64,000 nucleotides of DNA. Source: Berberis thunbergii. Its lineage: Eukaryota; Streptophyta; Magnoliopsida; Ranunculales; Berberidaceae. Position 1 is the stretch's first letter; each line of letters starts with the position of its first letter. Below are positions 42,856 to 54,452 of this stretch, piece by piece. The position numbers and the translations under genes are program-made. Below the pieces are notes generated by a model. That model saw only the letters and a program-made list of their open reading frames with translations. It was not told where the DNA came from and did no database searches. The DNA lies in the NCBI GenBank assembly GCA_003290165.1, contig QNQO01000799.1:434001-498000 (forward strand). Reading direction: 5' to 3'.

Positions 42856-44046
42856 GCACAAACATTGATATGGGACCTTACGTAGTATGTGATAAAAGGT
42901 TTTAAGGAAATGCATGACAAGTATTATTGTTGTGAAAATTTTGGGTGGGGTGTAACGTAAACACATAATAATTGAACCAAGTTCACCTGAGGAGACACTT
43001 TGTAGCATACTAATATACGGTTCGAACGCAGACAGAGAAATGAAGTATGCTTCATATCCAATATCAGTCAGACTATGAGATCCATAAGGCTAAAAGGATA
43101 GAATGTCACGAGGGAAATAAAAAAAATTCAAATAAATTTTAAATTTTCAGAAGGGCGCCTTAAAACAAAGAGCGGGAATTGTAATTTGAATTTCTTGTTC
43201 CAGTTGGTTAGAGAACACTGTAGAACACTGTAGACTCAACACGTGTTGAATGTTGAGTGGATGAAATCTGTAATTCGGTTAGGGAGCGCTACTATATAAA
43301 GCCTCCACTTCCTGTGAAATGAAAACGGAGAGAAGTTAGAAGTAAAGGCTCTTGTCTAAGTAGGACTTGAGATAAGTTCATTATTTGTTCTCCAATTAAT
43401 CCATCCTTCCATTTTCTCTTCTATTCCTGTTGATATTAAGTCACTATTGTGACATAGAACTTTTAGGAATTTTGACTGTGCCCAAGACTGCATACTAAAC
43501 AACAATGAACTAGTTTTATACTTGCTACCAAAGACTTAAAATATGAAAGAAGCAACAAATAGGCTAACTGATTGTGAGATATAGGTGGGTGCGGACTTAC
43601 AGTGTTCTATGAGAATCCATTTCAGAACCCAGTAAATCCTTGTTCGTCTGCTACAATAAACAGTAGAAAGTTAAGTGAATATATGAAAAAATAAAATAAA
43701 AATAAAAATCCATGCAACATACTATTATAACATATGTGAAACCCAGCTTTGGATAGTTTATTACATGCAACATGCTATTATAATTGAAATAATTTAGAAG
43801 AAAAACAATTTTATAACAGAATTTTAAACCCCCAGAAAAAGCTGAGATTGTTGGAGTTTGTCTAGCATTAGAAAACCAAAACCCAAAAAATAATTGAAAC
43901 CCAATTTAGGGTTCAACCTGACTACTGACTGGGGGAATTGTTGAACTTACAAAGGTGGTGTGTGGTTAGGTGAGTTCAAGAACTCGAGTTTTCTTTAGTT
44001 TTACGAAAGGGTATGATCGTAATATCAAAATTTTTATTTCGGGGTA
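42856..44046. other. Intergenic with a promoter-like stretch
   Basis: Mostly non-coding. See 43237-43300 for a G-box and TATA-like pair; no downstream reading frame was recognised. Confidence 0.45.
43237..43300 (+). promoter_or_regulatory. G-box palindrome and TATA-like motif
   Basis: A perfect 12-bp palindrome CAACACGTGTTG (43237-43248, with G-box CACGTG) lies about 46 bp upstream of TATATAAA (43293-43300). It may be the promoter of an unrecognised LTR or transcript. Function is inferred from spacing only. Confidence 0.35.
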
Positions 44047-44056
44047 ATTTTAGAAA

Positions 44057-45492
44057 AGTTGTTTGCACATTCCCCCTATAATATATGCTTTATTCAGCTT
44101 TGCATCCAATTATAATTCATATTGCACTTTCCCCTTAAGACTAGCAGTTAACATGTCTTGACCGTCTGTTTTCAAAGCATATTTTCAAAAATACCCCTAA
44201 AAAATCAAAGGCTGAGATTGAATCTTTCGTATCTCGAACATCTCATCTCGAGAAAATCCTAAGGCCCAACTAAAATTGTAATCGTATTTCGAGGAAAATT
44301 CAACAGTTGATTTTAAAAAACTCTTTCATCTTAAACAACTCATCTAGAGGAAAATCTAACGGTCCAAACTTAATGATTCACACATCTCTAGGTAAATCTA
44401 ACGGTCCAAATTTAATTATGCACGCATCTCAATGAAATCTAATAATTCAACACACGTCTCGAGAAAAATCTTGCACTCCAGCGTGCATTTCAAGGAAATT
44501 TGACTACTCACATTTATTCGTGCACACATCCCGAAAAAATCAAATGTTCTAAATAAATTTTAATTAATTTTGCCTCCTGAAATAAATTTGAATTTAATTT
44601 TGCCCTCTGAAATATAACAGATCTGAGAGATAAAAGGAGGATGAATGAGGAGGGAGGAGAAAGAAGAAGTGGATGAATGAAAAATGAGGCCCTAACTTTA
44701 TTATAGGGGTTGTGAAACATATAAGGAAATAGGAGGAGGAAGGAGGAAGTGGAGAAATGAGGAAGATGATGGAGGATGAAAGGGATGTGGTGGCGAGGCT
44801 ACAAGATAGAGGAGGAAGATAAGGGAGGAGAAGGAGGAAGAAGATAATCAAAATTTTCTTTATCATTTATCAAGTCTGTTCTGTTTCAGGAGGCAAAATT
44901 AAATTCAAATTTATTTTATAAGGTTAAGATATTGCCAGTAATTTATTATATAAGGGCAATTTATTCAGACATCGGGTTTCACCGAGATGTGTGCACGGAT
45001 AAAGTTAATCTATCAGATTTCCTCGAGATACAAACTGAACCGTAAGACATTCCTCGAGGCATGCGTTGGATCACCAGGTTTCCTTGAGATGCGTGTTGGG
45101 TCGTTATATTTTTTTTCGATATGCGCACACATTTAAATTTGGACTATTAGATTTACCTAGAGATGTGTGTACGATTAAATTTAGACAGTTAGATTTTCCT
45201 CGAGATGAGTTGTTTAAGATGAAAGATTTTTTTAAATCAACTGTTAGATTTTCATCGAGATACGATTACGATTTCAGTTGGGCCTTAGGATATTTCTCGA
45301 TATGAGATGTTCGATATACGAAAGATTCAATCTCAACATTTGATTTCTCAAGGGTATTCTGGCAATTTGCTTTGAAAACAAACGGTTAAGGCACATTGAC
45401 TGCTAGTTTTAGGGGGAAAGTGCGATATGAATGATAATTGGGTACGAAGCTGAATAAGACATATATTATAGGGGGAAACTGCAAATAACCCA
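44057..45492. mobile_element. Foldback MULE-like element with long repetitive inverted arms
   Basis: Inverted arms of roughly 560 bp (about 44057-44610 and 44935-45492) share CCCCCTATAATATATG and many subrepeats of ATCTCGAGGAAAATCTAACG. They flank a purine-rich centre (GGAGGA repeats, about 44630-44840). Target duplications TTTTAGAAA (9 bp) lie at 44048-44056 and 45493-45501. The 9-bp duplication fits the Mutator superfamily. The arms are more diverged than those at 41497, so this insertion is older. No transposase is present. Confidence 0.8.
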
Positions 45493-45501
45493 TTTTAGAA
45501 A

Positions 45502-46742
45502 GCAAAACTCTTACGTTCAATATGTTCTAGAACTATTTGGCATTCAAATTCGAGGGGTTACGAAAAATGCTTCAACTTTTTGACACCATCATATCTCCTT
45601 TTCGACACCCCAACACTTTGTTAACCTATTAAAGAATACCACTTATAGAAAGGTGCCACCTATAAAAGGGTTCATCTCTTCTCTCTCACCCTCTCTTGTT
45701 TTCTATCTCAATAATGGTATCATCAGTCGCACACTGCTCTTCGTAATATATTCAAGAGATTCAATTAAAGTAAATCTAAAAAGGGACATAGTAATGTCAA
45801 ACAACTGAAGTAAAGTAATGTCTAAAGTAAATATCTTAACAACTGGATTAAAGTTAATATCACATTAAAAAAAAACTCTCATAGTCCTCCTTCTACTCAT
45901 CTCATGTATCGTTTTTTTTCACTTTTTATTTTTCCTTGTAGATTCAAATCCACGTTCCTTTCTCTTAAGGAGCAAAGTGCTTCGCTTTCCGAGCTCTATA
46001 GATAGAAAGTCATATGATAGGAAACTACCACATTAGGTCTGGAGAGAGATGGGACCCGGTTATATAATATGGGGAATAGGTGTACTTGGATTCATTATTC
46101 AGCATTGTACTATGGTTTGTTTATGTGATAAGTCTCGAAAATTGTTGCGGCGCTCAATCCCTTATTCTAGCAGTTGTGCTCTAGTTGCAATGGTCCAAGT
46201 ATTCATGAGTAGTCGTGCGGATGAATGTCTCGTGTCATGGTTGATCCGAAAAGAATCTGTATAACGTGCATGCAAAATAGACCGCATGAAATAGTAATTG
46301 ACATTTTTGTAATAACATCATTAAATATTAAAAAAATGCATTTAAATATCTTACCAAATCAAGTGCATCGATCTCTAGGTCTAATATTGTGGTTTCAAGT
46401 ACAGAAGCAATCACCATCTGAACATTCAGCCCTAGGAAAATTTACCAATCGAAATGTCATGGGTCGTCCACATCACAAAACTGAAAAGGAGGCACTGCCT
46501 TTTACACATGTGACTCACTTGTTAAGTACAGGTGCTGCAATCCTAGCATCATCCCTAATCATATATTAGCTCATCTACACGCCCGATTTACCTGCCAGGA
46601 CGATGGTGCCACTGAAGAATAAAAAAAATTAATGTACAAAATAGAATCTATTAAAACTTTAGAGCCCATACGATTTGTCAAAAGGACGGTTGACTTGTCA
46701 CAAGATGTCCACTTGTAATTTTATCCATTTTATGTGAACCAG
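45502..46742. other. Intergenic, nothing recognised
   Basis: Short open frames at 46049-46264 and 46225-46569 have no recognisable domains or splice structure. Confidence 0.4.
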
Positions 46743-47140
46743 TGTTGAGCCATTTCTTATGTATTGGAATAGGGATGAATAAGCTTAACTCTATCCATTC
46801 TCAATAGTTGGAGATGGTCTTACAAGGCATCTGGCAATCAATAACATATTTACTACTTGTTTTACTTATTTAGAAGCATTTCACGTTACAAAATAGGTAG
46901 TTATTTTTATATTGGTAATTAGCTACAAGTTTAAAAAATAAATCAATAACAACTTGCATTATCATCTAGTTGTGACAAGTCGTATCTCCACCATGTAAGT
47001 TGTATTTATACAACACATCTCTCAATAACAAACACAACAACAAAGCATTCAATCTTCTATTCTCTTTATGGTATCAGAGCCTTGAGCTTCATTTTCTCTG
47101 AAGAAGGAGCAATGTAATCCATCTTCCCTTTTTATTCACT
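46743..47140 (+). mobile_element. Solo 5' end of an LTR retrotransposon (LTR + primer site)
   Basis: An exact initiator Met-tRNA primer site TGGTATCAGAGCC (47069-47081) follows sequence with a TATA-like TATTTATA (47003-47010), as at the end of a copia-type LTR. The left boundary (TGTTGAG, 46743) is a guess. The following frame (47141-47356, Ser/Thr/His-rich) may be degenerate gag leader. No partner LTR was seen. Confidence 0.5.
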
Positions 47141-48758
47141 GTGACCAACGGTAACACCACGATCCACCACTTCTTCAAATCTTCTTCTCTCCAGATTTCC
47201 ATCTCTTTGTCAGTCACCAGCCACCACTATCTCCGCCAGACAGACCACCATCTCTCCATTAACAAAACTGCATCCAACATCGGATCAACAAATCACATCA
47301 CAGCCACTCCACATTTCATTTTACTAATTCAACTCATCACCACCACAAACAACTAATCAACAACACTGAGCAACTCATATCTTCACGCAACAGCTAACAC
47401 ACAATCGCACAGATTCGCCAGAAATAGGGAGCACCACGCCGCCTGGCCGTCCTCTCACTGCTACAACAAGTGTAAAAAATTTATTCAAAGTTCAAATGAA
47501 AGGGAACAAGTTTTGAAAACCGATTACAATTCATAAAAGTATATTTTTTTGCAAAATTTAGATTCAAATGAGAAAAAATTGTGAAAACGTTTCTTCAAAT
47601 CAACTTGAAAAACTGATTGAATAGTGACGAGAACACATCACATCAACACAAATACATTACACCGATTAAAATTGATTTACTAACTTCATTCTTCAAACAT
47701 CTATGAAAAACTTTCGATATCACTTGCATACAAAGAACTTTCAAGTTCATATATCACTCTGATCAAGCGAGCACAAGTGACTGAAGAAGAAAACCATGAA
47801 TAAGAGGAAATAAGAAAAACGTGAATCAAACAAAGACCAAACAAGAAGGAAGAAAAAACCTAAAATAACAGTGATTAGTACAAACATAGCGACTAGTGGG
47901 AATTTGCTTGCTTGACATTGAAGATTGAGAAGCTCACCTGTTTGACAGTGAGAGGAGCTTGTTTTCTCAATAGTTGAAGAACGACTTGGACACCAAACAA
48001 TAATAAACTCCTGACTTGTTCTTCACGCAACTATTTAAACTTCCCAACCACAATAGAGATTGATTGATGGATGTTTTAAAAATAATAAAACTTTGTATTC
48101 AAACGGGTTGGAACCAAACCATTTGAATACAAATTTTGGAACTGGACTCGATCCGTTCTACTACGGATCAAGATTGTTCTGTTCCAAACGGTCCATTTCG
48201 GTTTGGATCCGCTTACCTTTATCCGTTTGGCCACCCTTGTAAAGTAGTGAAGTCTGAGAGTGTTTTTTTAGTGGTTAGAAGCTAACTTCTAACTGGAGTT
48301 TGAAGTTCTTAACGAGCTTCTGAATGGACTGTTTGTTTTGCTTCTGAATGAGCTGCTGATTAAATGATTTTTTTTAGGTGTTGACTTGAAGTTTTTTTTT
48401 TTACATTTTTGCCAACCACCACAACTCTCATTGCCCACCACAAACCACCAACATTAACCCAACTTATTTTCTCCCTTCCAAATACCATTGAGACCACTTT
48501 CCACTGTTAGCAGAAACCACCATATATCCTTTTTCATTCCTCATACAGTTTTCAATAGAGAGGAAGAAAAAGATAAAGAGGAATAGGAACAAAGGAGGAG
48601 GAGGGAAGGCCAGGGAGGGTGGTGGCAATGGTGGCGGTACTGCTCGCATGATAAAGATGAGGTAAAGAAAAGATGGATGATTGGCAGAGGAGAAGGATAA
48701 TAATAATCTTTATGAATTTATTGTGAGATTATTATTGGAATAAATTTGCATTATGCAC
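47141..48758. other. Intergenic, possible retroelement debris
   Basis: No domain-bearing frame. A region with GGATCCGCTTACCTTTATCC and TTCTGAATG words near 48100-48360 looks repeat-derived, but the family was not identified. Confidence 0.35.
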
Positions 48759-48761
48759 TTA

Positions 48762-49227
48762 GGGTGTGTTTAGTTGCATGTAATCTTATGCCATGAAATT
48801 CACGAGGGGACCCCTACATTTTAGACTAAATTGATATATCACTCTACATCCACCATTTGATTTTGTGATCAATGGCGGGAATGAAAGTCCCATGAATATG
48901 GGAATCCCACTCCTTGGGCTCATGTTCATGAGACTTCTATTCCCACCATTGATCACAAAATCAAATGGTGGTCAAATTGTAGATGTGGAGTGATATATCA
49001 ATTTAGCATAAAATGTAGGGTGTGTTTGATTGCAAGTCTCATGAACATGAAAATTTCACTCATTGGTCCCCCAAGGCATGTGATTCTCATGTTTATGAGA
49101 CTTTCATTCCCACCATTGATCACAAAACCAAATAGTGAATTTGGAGTGATACATTAATTTAGCCTAAAATGTAGGAGTCCTATCATCGATTTGCATAACA
49201 TAAGATTTCATGCAACCAAACACACCC
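48762..49227. mobile_element. Composite Tourist-like MITE (two fused copies)
   Basis: Flanked by TTA (48759-48761 and 49228-49230), with outer termini GGGTGTGTTTAGTTGCATG and CATGCAACCAAACACACCC. An internal start GGGTGTGTTTGATTGCAAG at 49019 shows that a first copy, cut short after TTTAGCATAAAATGTA, is joined to a second copy. It is related to the element at 125-452. Confidence 0.85.
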
Positions 49228-49230
49228 TTA

Positions 49231-49550
49231 ATGTTAAGTGATCAGCACCATAAAGATGCATCCTCAAATCATAATAACTTTAACTTTTAATCGAAACTAA
49301 AAACAAAATACTCTAAACATGGCGTCCCACTTCTTATCAAGATTTATGACTTAAAAAGCGAAAACAAACACCCTCGAATTCCGAATATGTGGAGGCTAAA
49401 GCACAAGATCTCGTGAAGATCTCTTAAATGGGCAAACCATAATTTCTAAGACTGAAGAGGATTCAAACCCTAATTCCAAAACCACAAATTGGCTTTCCAA
49501 TCAACAATTCTTAGTGAGGGAAAGGGAGAGTAACAAAACACCCAATAAAG
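49231..49550 (+). promoter_or_regulatory. Upstream region of the intact F-box gene
   Basis: About 320 bp between the MITE and the start codon. No unambiguous TATA box was picked. The leader reads AACACCCAATAAAG before ATG. Confidence 0.35.
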
Positions 49551-50705
49551 ATGGAGCATTTTCCAACCGAGATCACCACAAACATCCTTCTCAACTTACC
49601 CGTTCAATCCTTATTCCAATGCAGGTCAGTCTGTAAAACTTGGTGCCGAATAATCGACAACCCCCATTTCTCCATTTTACATTTCGATTCTTCAATCCTC
49701 AGTATCAATAACCCATCAATCTCATCCTCTTCCTCCTCACTCATCTTAGTTCCCACCACTTTAAATGAAGGAAAACTGTGTTTCGTTCAAGACTCTAATA
49801 CTCTTTTCAAACTATCAAACATCAATCTTGCAATTCCAACTGATGGGGAATTGTACTTGATTGGTTGCTCCAATGGGTTCCTATGCATATCATCTTCCTA
49901 CTTGATTTATCCCGATTCATTCTATGTTTGTAATCCGGCGAGTCGAGAATACACTAGATTACTAGTCCCTAGATCTTTGGGGAGGGATGTGTTCACATCA
50001 GGGTTCGGATTCGATCCCTCTAGTAAGGAATTCAAGGTAGTGTTAGTGCGCCGGTGGTATGAAGGTGCAGACAATCTTGTTTCGGATTTTCAAGTGTATA
50101 CCCTTGGTGCATCGAATTCATGGAGATGTGTGGAGTGGCTTCAAACAGGTTTCGATATAGATATTTCTCAAAGTAATGGAGTTTTTGTTAGTGGGTCGCT
50201 TTATTGGCTGTGTTCTTATGATGGGTTTGATATGGAGGTTCCAATGGGTATTATTTATTTTAATTTGGAGCATGAGACTGTTGGTATTGTGATGAATCCT
50301 GAATTTAGTTTCGAGTCGACTCCTGATTTTTATGCCAAATTTCAGCTTGGGGAGCTAGGAGGTTGCCTTTCTTTGTCGGATTGTTCTCTTGTTGATCGTT
50401 ATGAGATATGGGTTATGAAGGATTATAATGTGAAGGAATCTTGGACCAAACAGTTTGTTATAAGAAAACATTTCATGGGTCGGCGAACTTTTAGCTTAAT
50501 TGTTCCAATCTGCTTTTTGAAGAATGGCGAGCTTCTACTGCTATGTAATTCAGTCGATTTTGTTTCTTACAACCTTGAAACTGGATTGAGTAGGAAACTT
50601 GAAGATATTGATATATCCTACTTTGAGGGTTCGTATCAAGCGTTTCCTTATTCCGGGACACTCATTTCACCCAAATCAGTCCACAACATAGAGAATGATG
50701 TTTAA
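49551..50705 (+). CDS. F-box protein with F-box-associated domain, intact
   Basis: A single-exon protein of 384 residues. The F-box spans residues 1-45 (MEHFPTEITTNILLNLPVQS, LFQCRSVCKTWCRIIDNPHF) and would bind SKP1 in an SCF ubiquitin ligase. From about residue 95 the F-box-associated interaction domain follows: LYLIGCSNGFLCISS, FYVCNPASREYTRLLVP, SGFGFDPSSKEFKVVLV, FQVYTLGASNSWRCVE, GSLYWL, then LGELGGCLSLSD, YEIWVMKDYNVKESWTKQFV and GELLLLC. This is the kelch-like type typical of large plant families such as CPR1/CPR30-like proteins. Length and architecture are normal and no disruption was seen. Two decayed relatives lie at 53073 and 62468. The substrate is unknown. Confidence 0.93.
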   Translation: MEHFPTEITTNILLNLPVQSLFQCRSVCKTWCRIIDNPHFSILHFDSSILSINNPSISSSSSSLILVPTTLNEGKLCFVQDSNTLFKLSNINLAIPTDGELYLIGCSNGFLCISSSYLIYPDSFYVCNPASREYTRLLVPRSLGRDVFTSGFGFDPSSKEFKVVLVRRWYEGADNLVSDFQVYTLGASNSWRCVEWLQTGFDIDISQSNGVFVSGSLYWLCSYDGFDMEVPMGIIYFNLEHETVGIVMNPEFSFESTPDFYAKFQLGELGGCLSLSDCSLVDRYEIWVMKDYNVKESWTKQFVIRKHFMGRRTFSLIVPICFLKNGELLLLCNSVDFVSYNLETGLSRKLEDIDISYFEGSYQAFPYSGTLISPKSVHNIENDV

Positions 50706-51202
50706 CAGAACAAAATGCTTGGATGAAGCATAATACATGGTAAAGGTCTCTCACCTATGATTTTATTTAAGTCTTGTTCTTATACAAGCATTTCAATTTA
50801 TATGTTCTAGCATTTTCTATGGTACATGCCTAGTAGAACTTTTATGCTTCTTCCCGTGTATCCATGTTGTAGCATTTTTAATTTTTAATTTAAAATTTAA
50901 ATTTTATATTAATTTTTTTTTTTTTCATTTTACATGTCTACTAGACATTCTGTTCTTTATGTTGCATTTATGTTGGTTGTTGTCTTTCGTTTCGATATAT
51001 TCGACCATGGGCTGAATTGATTTCTTATACAACAATTCTGACGTGAAAGCCTTGTAGACATACGACAAACACCAAATCACAAGTAAATGATGGAACTAAT
51101 TTTAGAAGAATTATTGTACAATAATGATTAGTAGATGATTATCTGTGTAATATTATTGACATAGTTTCCTTGTATTGACTTAGCTTCTTGTTTTGATATG
51201 AC
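50706..51202 (+). other. 3' flank of the F-box gene
   Basis: The first ~250 bp resemble the flanks of the other two F-box copies (AACAGAACAAAATGCTTGGA), so the duplicated unit included the 3' region. No gene. Confidence 0.6.
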
Positions 51203-51205
51203 TAA

Positions 51206-51598
51206 GAGCTTCTCCAATAGATCTCCTAAAATAGCGAAAAAACTATTTAGGGGTCTCATGTGAGAAATTGCATGCTTCAATGGATCTCCTAAACCATTCC
51301 CCATTTTAACTTCATATTCAACTTCCCCCCAAATTTAGAGGCAACCAACCATCCCCTAAAATTTGAAAAATCATTAAAATATTTCAAATCTTTAAGTTTC
51401 AAATTAAAAACAAAATCAAAAATCAAAACAAAAAAATAGGGGATGAAAAAAGTGTAAGATATATTTAAATAATGATGAAAAAGTTAAAATAGGGGATGTG
51501 ATTGGAGTGATGAAGAAATAGGGAGACCCCTAAAATTAACTTTTGGTTAAAATGAGGGATACCATCCCTCATTTCAACTTCTACCATTGGAAATGCTC
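51206..51598. mobile_element. MITE with TAA target duplication (PIF/Harbinger-like)
   Basis: Termini GAGCTTCTCCAATAG and CCATTGGAAATGCTC are imperfect inverted repeats flanked by TAA (51203-51205 and 51599-51601). Further inverted similarity continues inward (TAGGGG, CCCCTAAAATT). No coding capacity. Confidence 0.7.
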
Positions 51599-51601
51599 TA
51601 A

Positions 51602-52270
51602 GACATCATTGATTATAATTTTACATTGATAGGGTCTCAGTTGTCACTTCATAACTTCTAAGTTCTTCTATGTATGCAATCTAGTTTACATGTTGGGGTA
51701 AAAAGAGTGTGTTTCTCTAAGTCTCTCCATAGCAAATTGTCTCGAGATAATCTTATTGAAATATCGACTTTGAGTGATTATAAAGTGAAGAAATCTCGAC
51801 AAAACAGTTTTTTTTGAAAAGTGTGTGGAGGCAAAGCATTTGATGGATGTAAACTAACTACTGGTTTGTAGTTTGAATAAAAACGTCTTGGACACGCATT
51901 ATACTCATCGAAACCTGTTATTCCATATCCGAATCTGATTCCATTTTTTTTTTTTTTTTAATATCTATTCCTATCCGGTATCCTACTAAGAGTTCTATCC
52001 AGATTAGATAAATACAGTGGATGTCGAAGAGTATCTATCCGATAAAATAAATTGAATTCAAATAATGTCCAATACTGCATCTCCATTTTGGTCGATTTCT
52101 TAGTAATAGGATAAGTAAAATGCCAAATGTTGACACACATTACTATCCAAGTTCATATCGGATAGTGTTTCGGATAAGAGAAGATTCAGATAATCCGAAT
52201 GCAGTAATATCTGTAATTTTTCCGGTTCAGATTCGAATCAGAATTGGATTTTCAGCTATCCATTTTAGGA
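51602..52270. other. Intergenic, nothing recognised
   Basis: Contains a T18 run (51943-51960) and TATCCG/CGGATA-type words typical of repeat debris. No gene. Confidence 0.4.
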
Positions 52271-52393
52271 GGGGTTAGGACGATGTCTAAATTAAAAGGA
52301 AGTTTTGTTTGAGGAATGAGGAAGGGTTGGCGGTGTTCATCAGAAAGGAAGCTCATGAAACCTCTTCATTAGCAGCTATAAATGGTGAAGACC

Positions 52394-53065
52394 GAAGAGG
52401 CAAGTTCATGAAAAACTCTTACTGGGCAGCCATAATTGCAATACTGAAGAGGCATTATAAGTTTGGCATGGACATGGTTGACGTTTCAAACCCTAATTTG
52501 GAAACACCAAAATGGTATTAGAGAGAGAAGCACGAAACAACCACATCATCTCCTGCAAGCGATCACAAGACAGATTGAAGGGTTTTTTTTTAATGAATTG
52601 AAGAGGCATGCTCATGGAAAAGCTCTTACCGGGCAGCCATAATTGCAAAACTGAAGAGGCATTATAAGTAAGTTTGGCATGAGCACGAGGAAGATTTCAA
52701 ACCCTAATTTGGAAAAACCAAATTGGTATTGGAGTTAACAAGGGAGAAGGGCAAAACAACCAACTCATCTCCTGCAAGTGATTGCAAGACAGATTGAAGG
52801 ATTTGTTTGTTGATCAATTGAGTGGTTGAAAGACTGAAGAGGCAAGCTCATGAAATAGCTCTTACTGGGTAGCCATAATTGCAAGGCTGAACAGGCATTA
52901 TAAGTTTTGCATGAACATGGTGGAGATTTCAAACCCAAATTGGAAACACCAAATTGGTATTTGAATTAACAACAAAGGCAGTGGGGGAAGGATAAAACAA
53001 CCACATCATACCTGCGAGCAATCACAAGATAGATTGAAGTTTTTGTTTGTTGATCAATTGAGTGG
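52394..53065 (+). repeat. Three tandem ~205-240-bp repeats upstream of F-box pseudogene
   Basis: Copies start near 52394, 52599 and 52837. Each has GAAGAGGCA.G.TCATG, GCAGCCATAATTGCAA, GGCATTATAAGT, TTTCAAACCC.AATT, AACAACCA and AGACAGATTGAAG. They sit immediately before the pseudogene's ATG (53073), so they once formed its promoter or leader. Confidence 0.82.
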
Positions 53066-53072
53066 CCCAAAG

Positions 53073-54214
53073 ATGGAAGATTTGCCAATGGAGCTCACCA
53101 CTAAGATCCTTCATAAGTTGCCTGTTCAATCCTTGTTCACTGCAGGTCAGTCTGTAAAACTTGGTGTCGTATAATCGACAACCCCCGTTTCTCTGATTGG
53201 CATTTTGATTCTTTAGTCCTCAATGTCAATAACCCATCAATCTCCTCCTCTCTCATCTTGGTTCCCACCACTTATGAAGGAGAAATGTGTTTCGTTGATG
53301 ACTCTAGTCGTCTCAAATTATAAAAAATCAATCTCCCAATTCCTAAAAATGGGGAGTTGTCCTTAGTTGGTTCCTCCAACGGCCTCCTATGCATATCTTC
53401 TTCTAGCCTGACATTTCCTGATTGCTTCTTTATCTGTAATCCAGCAATTCGAGGGTACACCAGATTACTAGTCCCTATGTTTTTAGGGAGATATGTGTAC
53501 AAATCAGGATTCGGATTCGATCCCTCTACTAAGGAATTCAAGATAGTATTATTATGCATGTGGAATAAAGGCTTTGAACATCTTCTTTCAGATTTTCAAG
53601 TATACACCCTTGGAGGCTCGAATTCATGGAGATATGTGGAGGGGATCCAAACAGGTTTAAGTGTTGATGACGTTTCCCAATCTTCCATGGTTTCTATTTG
53701 TGGCTGCCTTCATTGGCTCTGTTCCTATGAAGGGGTTAATATGGGAGTTCCAATGGGCATTATTTCTTTTGATTTGGAGCATGAGAAAGTTGGGATTGTT
53801 CCGAATCCTGAATTTAGTTCGGATTCGACTCCTTCATACTCTGATTTTGATGGCAAATTTGAGCTTGGGGAGCTTGGAGGTTGCCTTTCTTTGTCAGATT
53901 GTTCTCTTGTTGATCACTATGAGATATGGGTTATGAAGGATTATAATGTGAAGGAATCTTGGACCAAACAGTTTGTTATAAGAAAATATATGATGGGCCA
54001 ACTATCATTTAGTGTGATTTGTCCAATCTATTTTCGAAAGAATGGTGAACTCTTACTGCTGTGTGATTCACTCATTTTGGTATCCCACAACCTTGAAAAT
54101 GGACTTGTTACACAATTGGAAGATATTGACATGTTAAACTTGGATGGTTCTTATCAAGCATTTCCGTACTTTGGGACACTCATTTCATCCATCGGTCCAC
54201 AACATAGAGAATAA
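53073..54214 (+). pseudogene. F-box pseudogene (frameshift in F-box, nonsense codon)
   Basis: Starts MEDLPMELTTKILHKLPVQS, closely matching the intact gene at 49551. A one-base loss in the TTCACTGCAGG region (about 53143; the intact gene has TTCCAATGCAGG) shifts the frame within the F-box. A TAA at about 53323 replaces the Ser codon of KLSN. From 53357 the F-box-associated domain is open to the stop (LVGSSNGLLCISSS, SGFGFDPSTKEFKIVL, LGELGGCLSLSD, YEIWVMKDYNVKESW). The F-box cannot be made in frame with the rest, so SCF function is lost. Confidence 0.9.
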
Positions 54215-54443
54215 TGTGTAACAGAACAAAATGCTTGGACAAAGCAAAATGCATGGTAAGTTTCTCTCATATGATTTTATTTCAGTTTTTGTTCTTATTC
54301 AAGCATTTCAGTGTATCTGGACTGGATTCATCTTTTACACTTAACACTTCTAATGTCTGAGGCCATGTAGGCATATGCTGAATGCCAAATCACAAGTGAA
54401 TTGTGGAGCTAATTATAATTTCATTGTTATACTGTATTGACTA
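54215..54443 (+). other. 3' flank of F-box pseudogene, part of duplicated block
   Basis: Matches the flank at 63376-63745, but lacks about 145 bp present in that copy (GTATCTG joined directly to GACTGGATTC). Confidence 0.75.
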
Positions 54444-54452
54444 ATAAGATGA

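Noticed and set aside
44594..44866. Minus-strand hydrophobic Ser/Pro/Leu frame
   Set aside because: It comes from GGAGGA/TCCTCC low-complexity sequence in the centre of the foldback element.
46049..46569. Two short plus-strand frames as a possible gene
   Set aside because: No domain, codon or splice evidence supports them.
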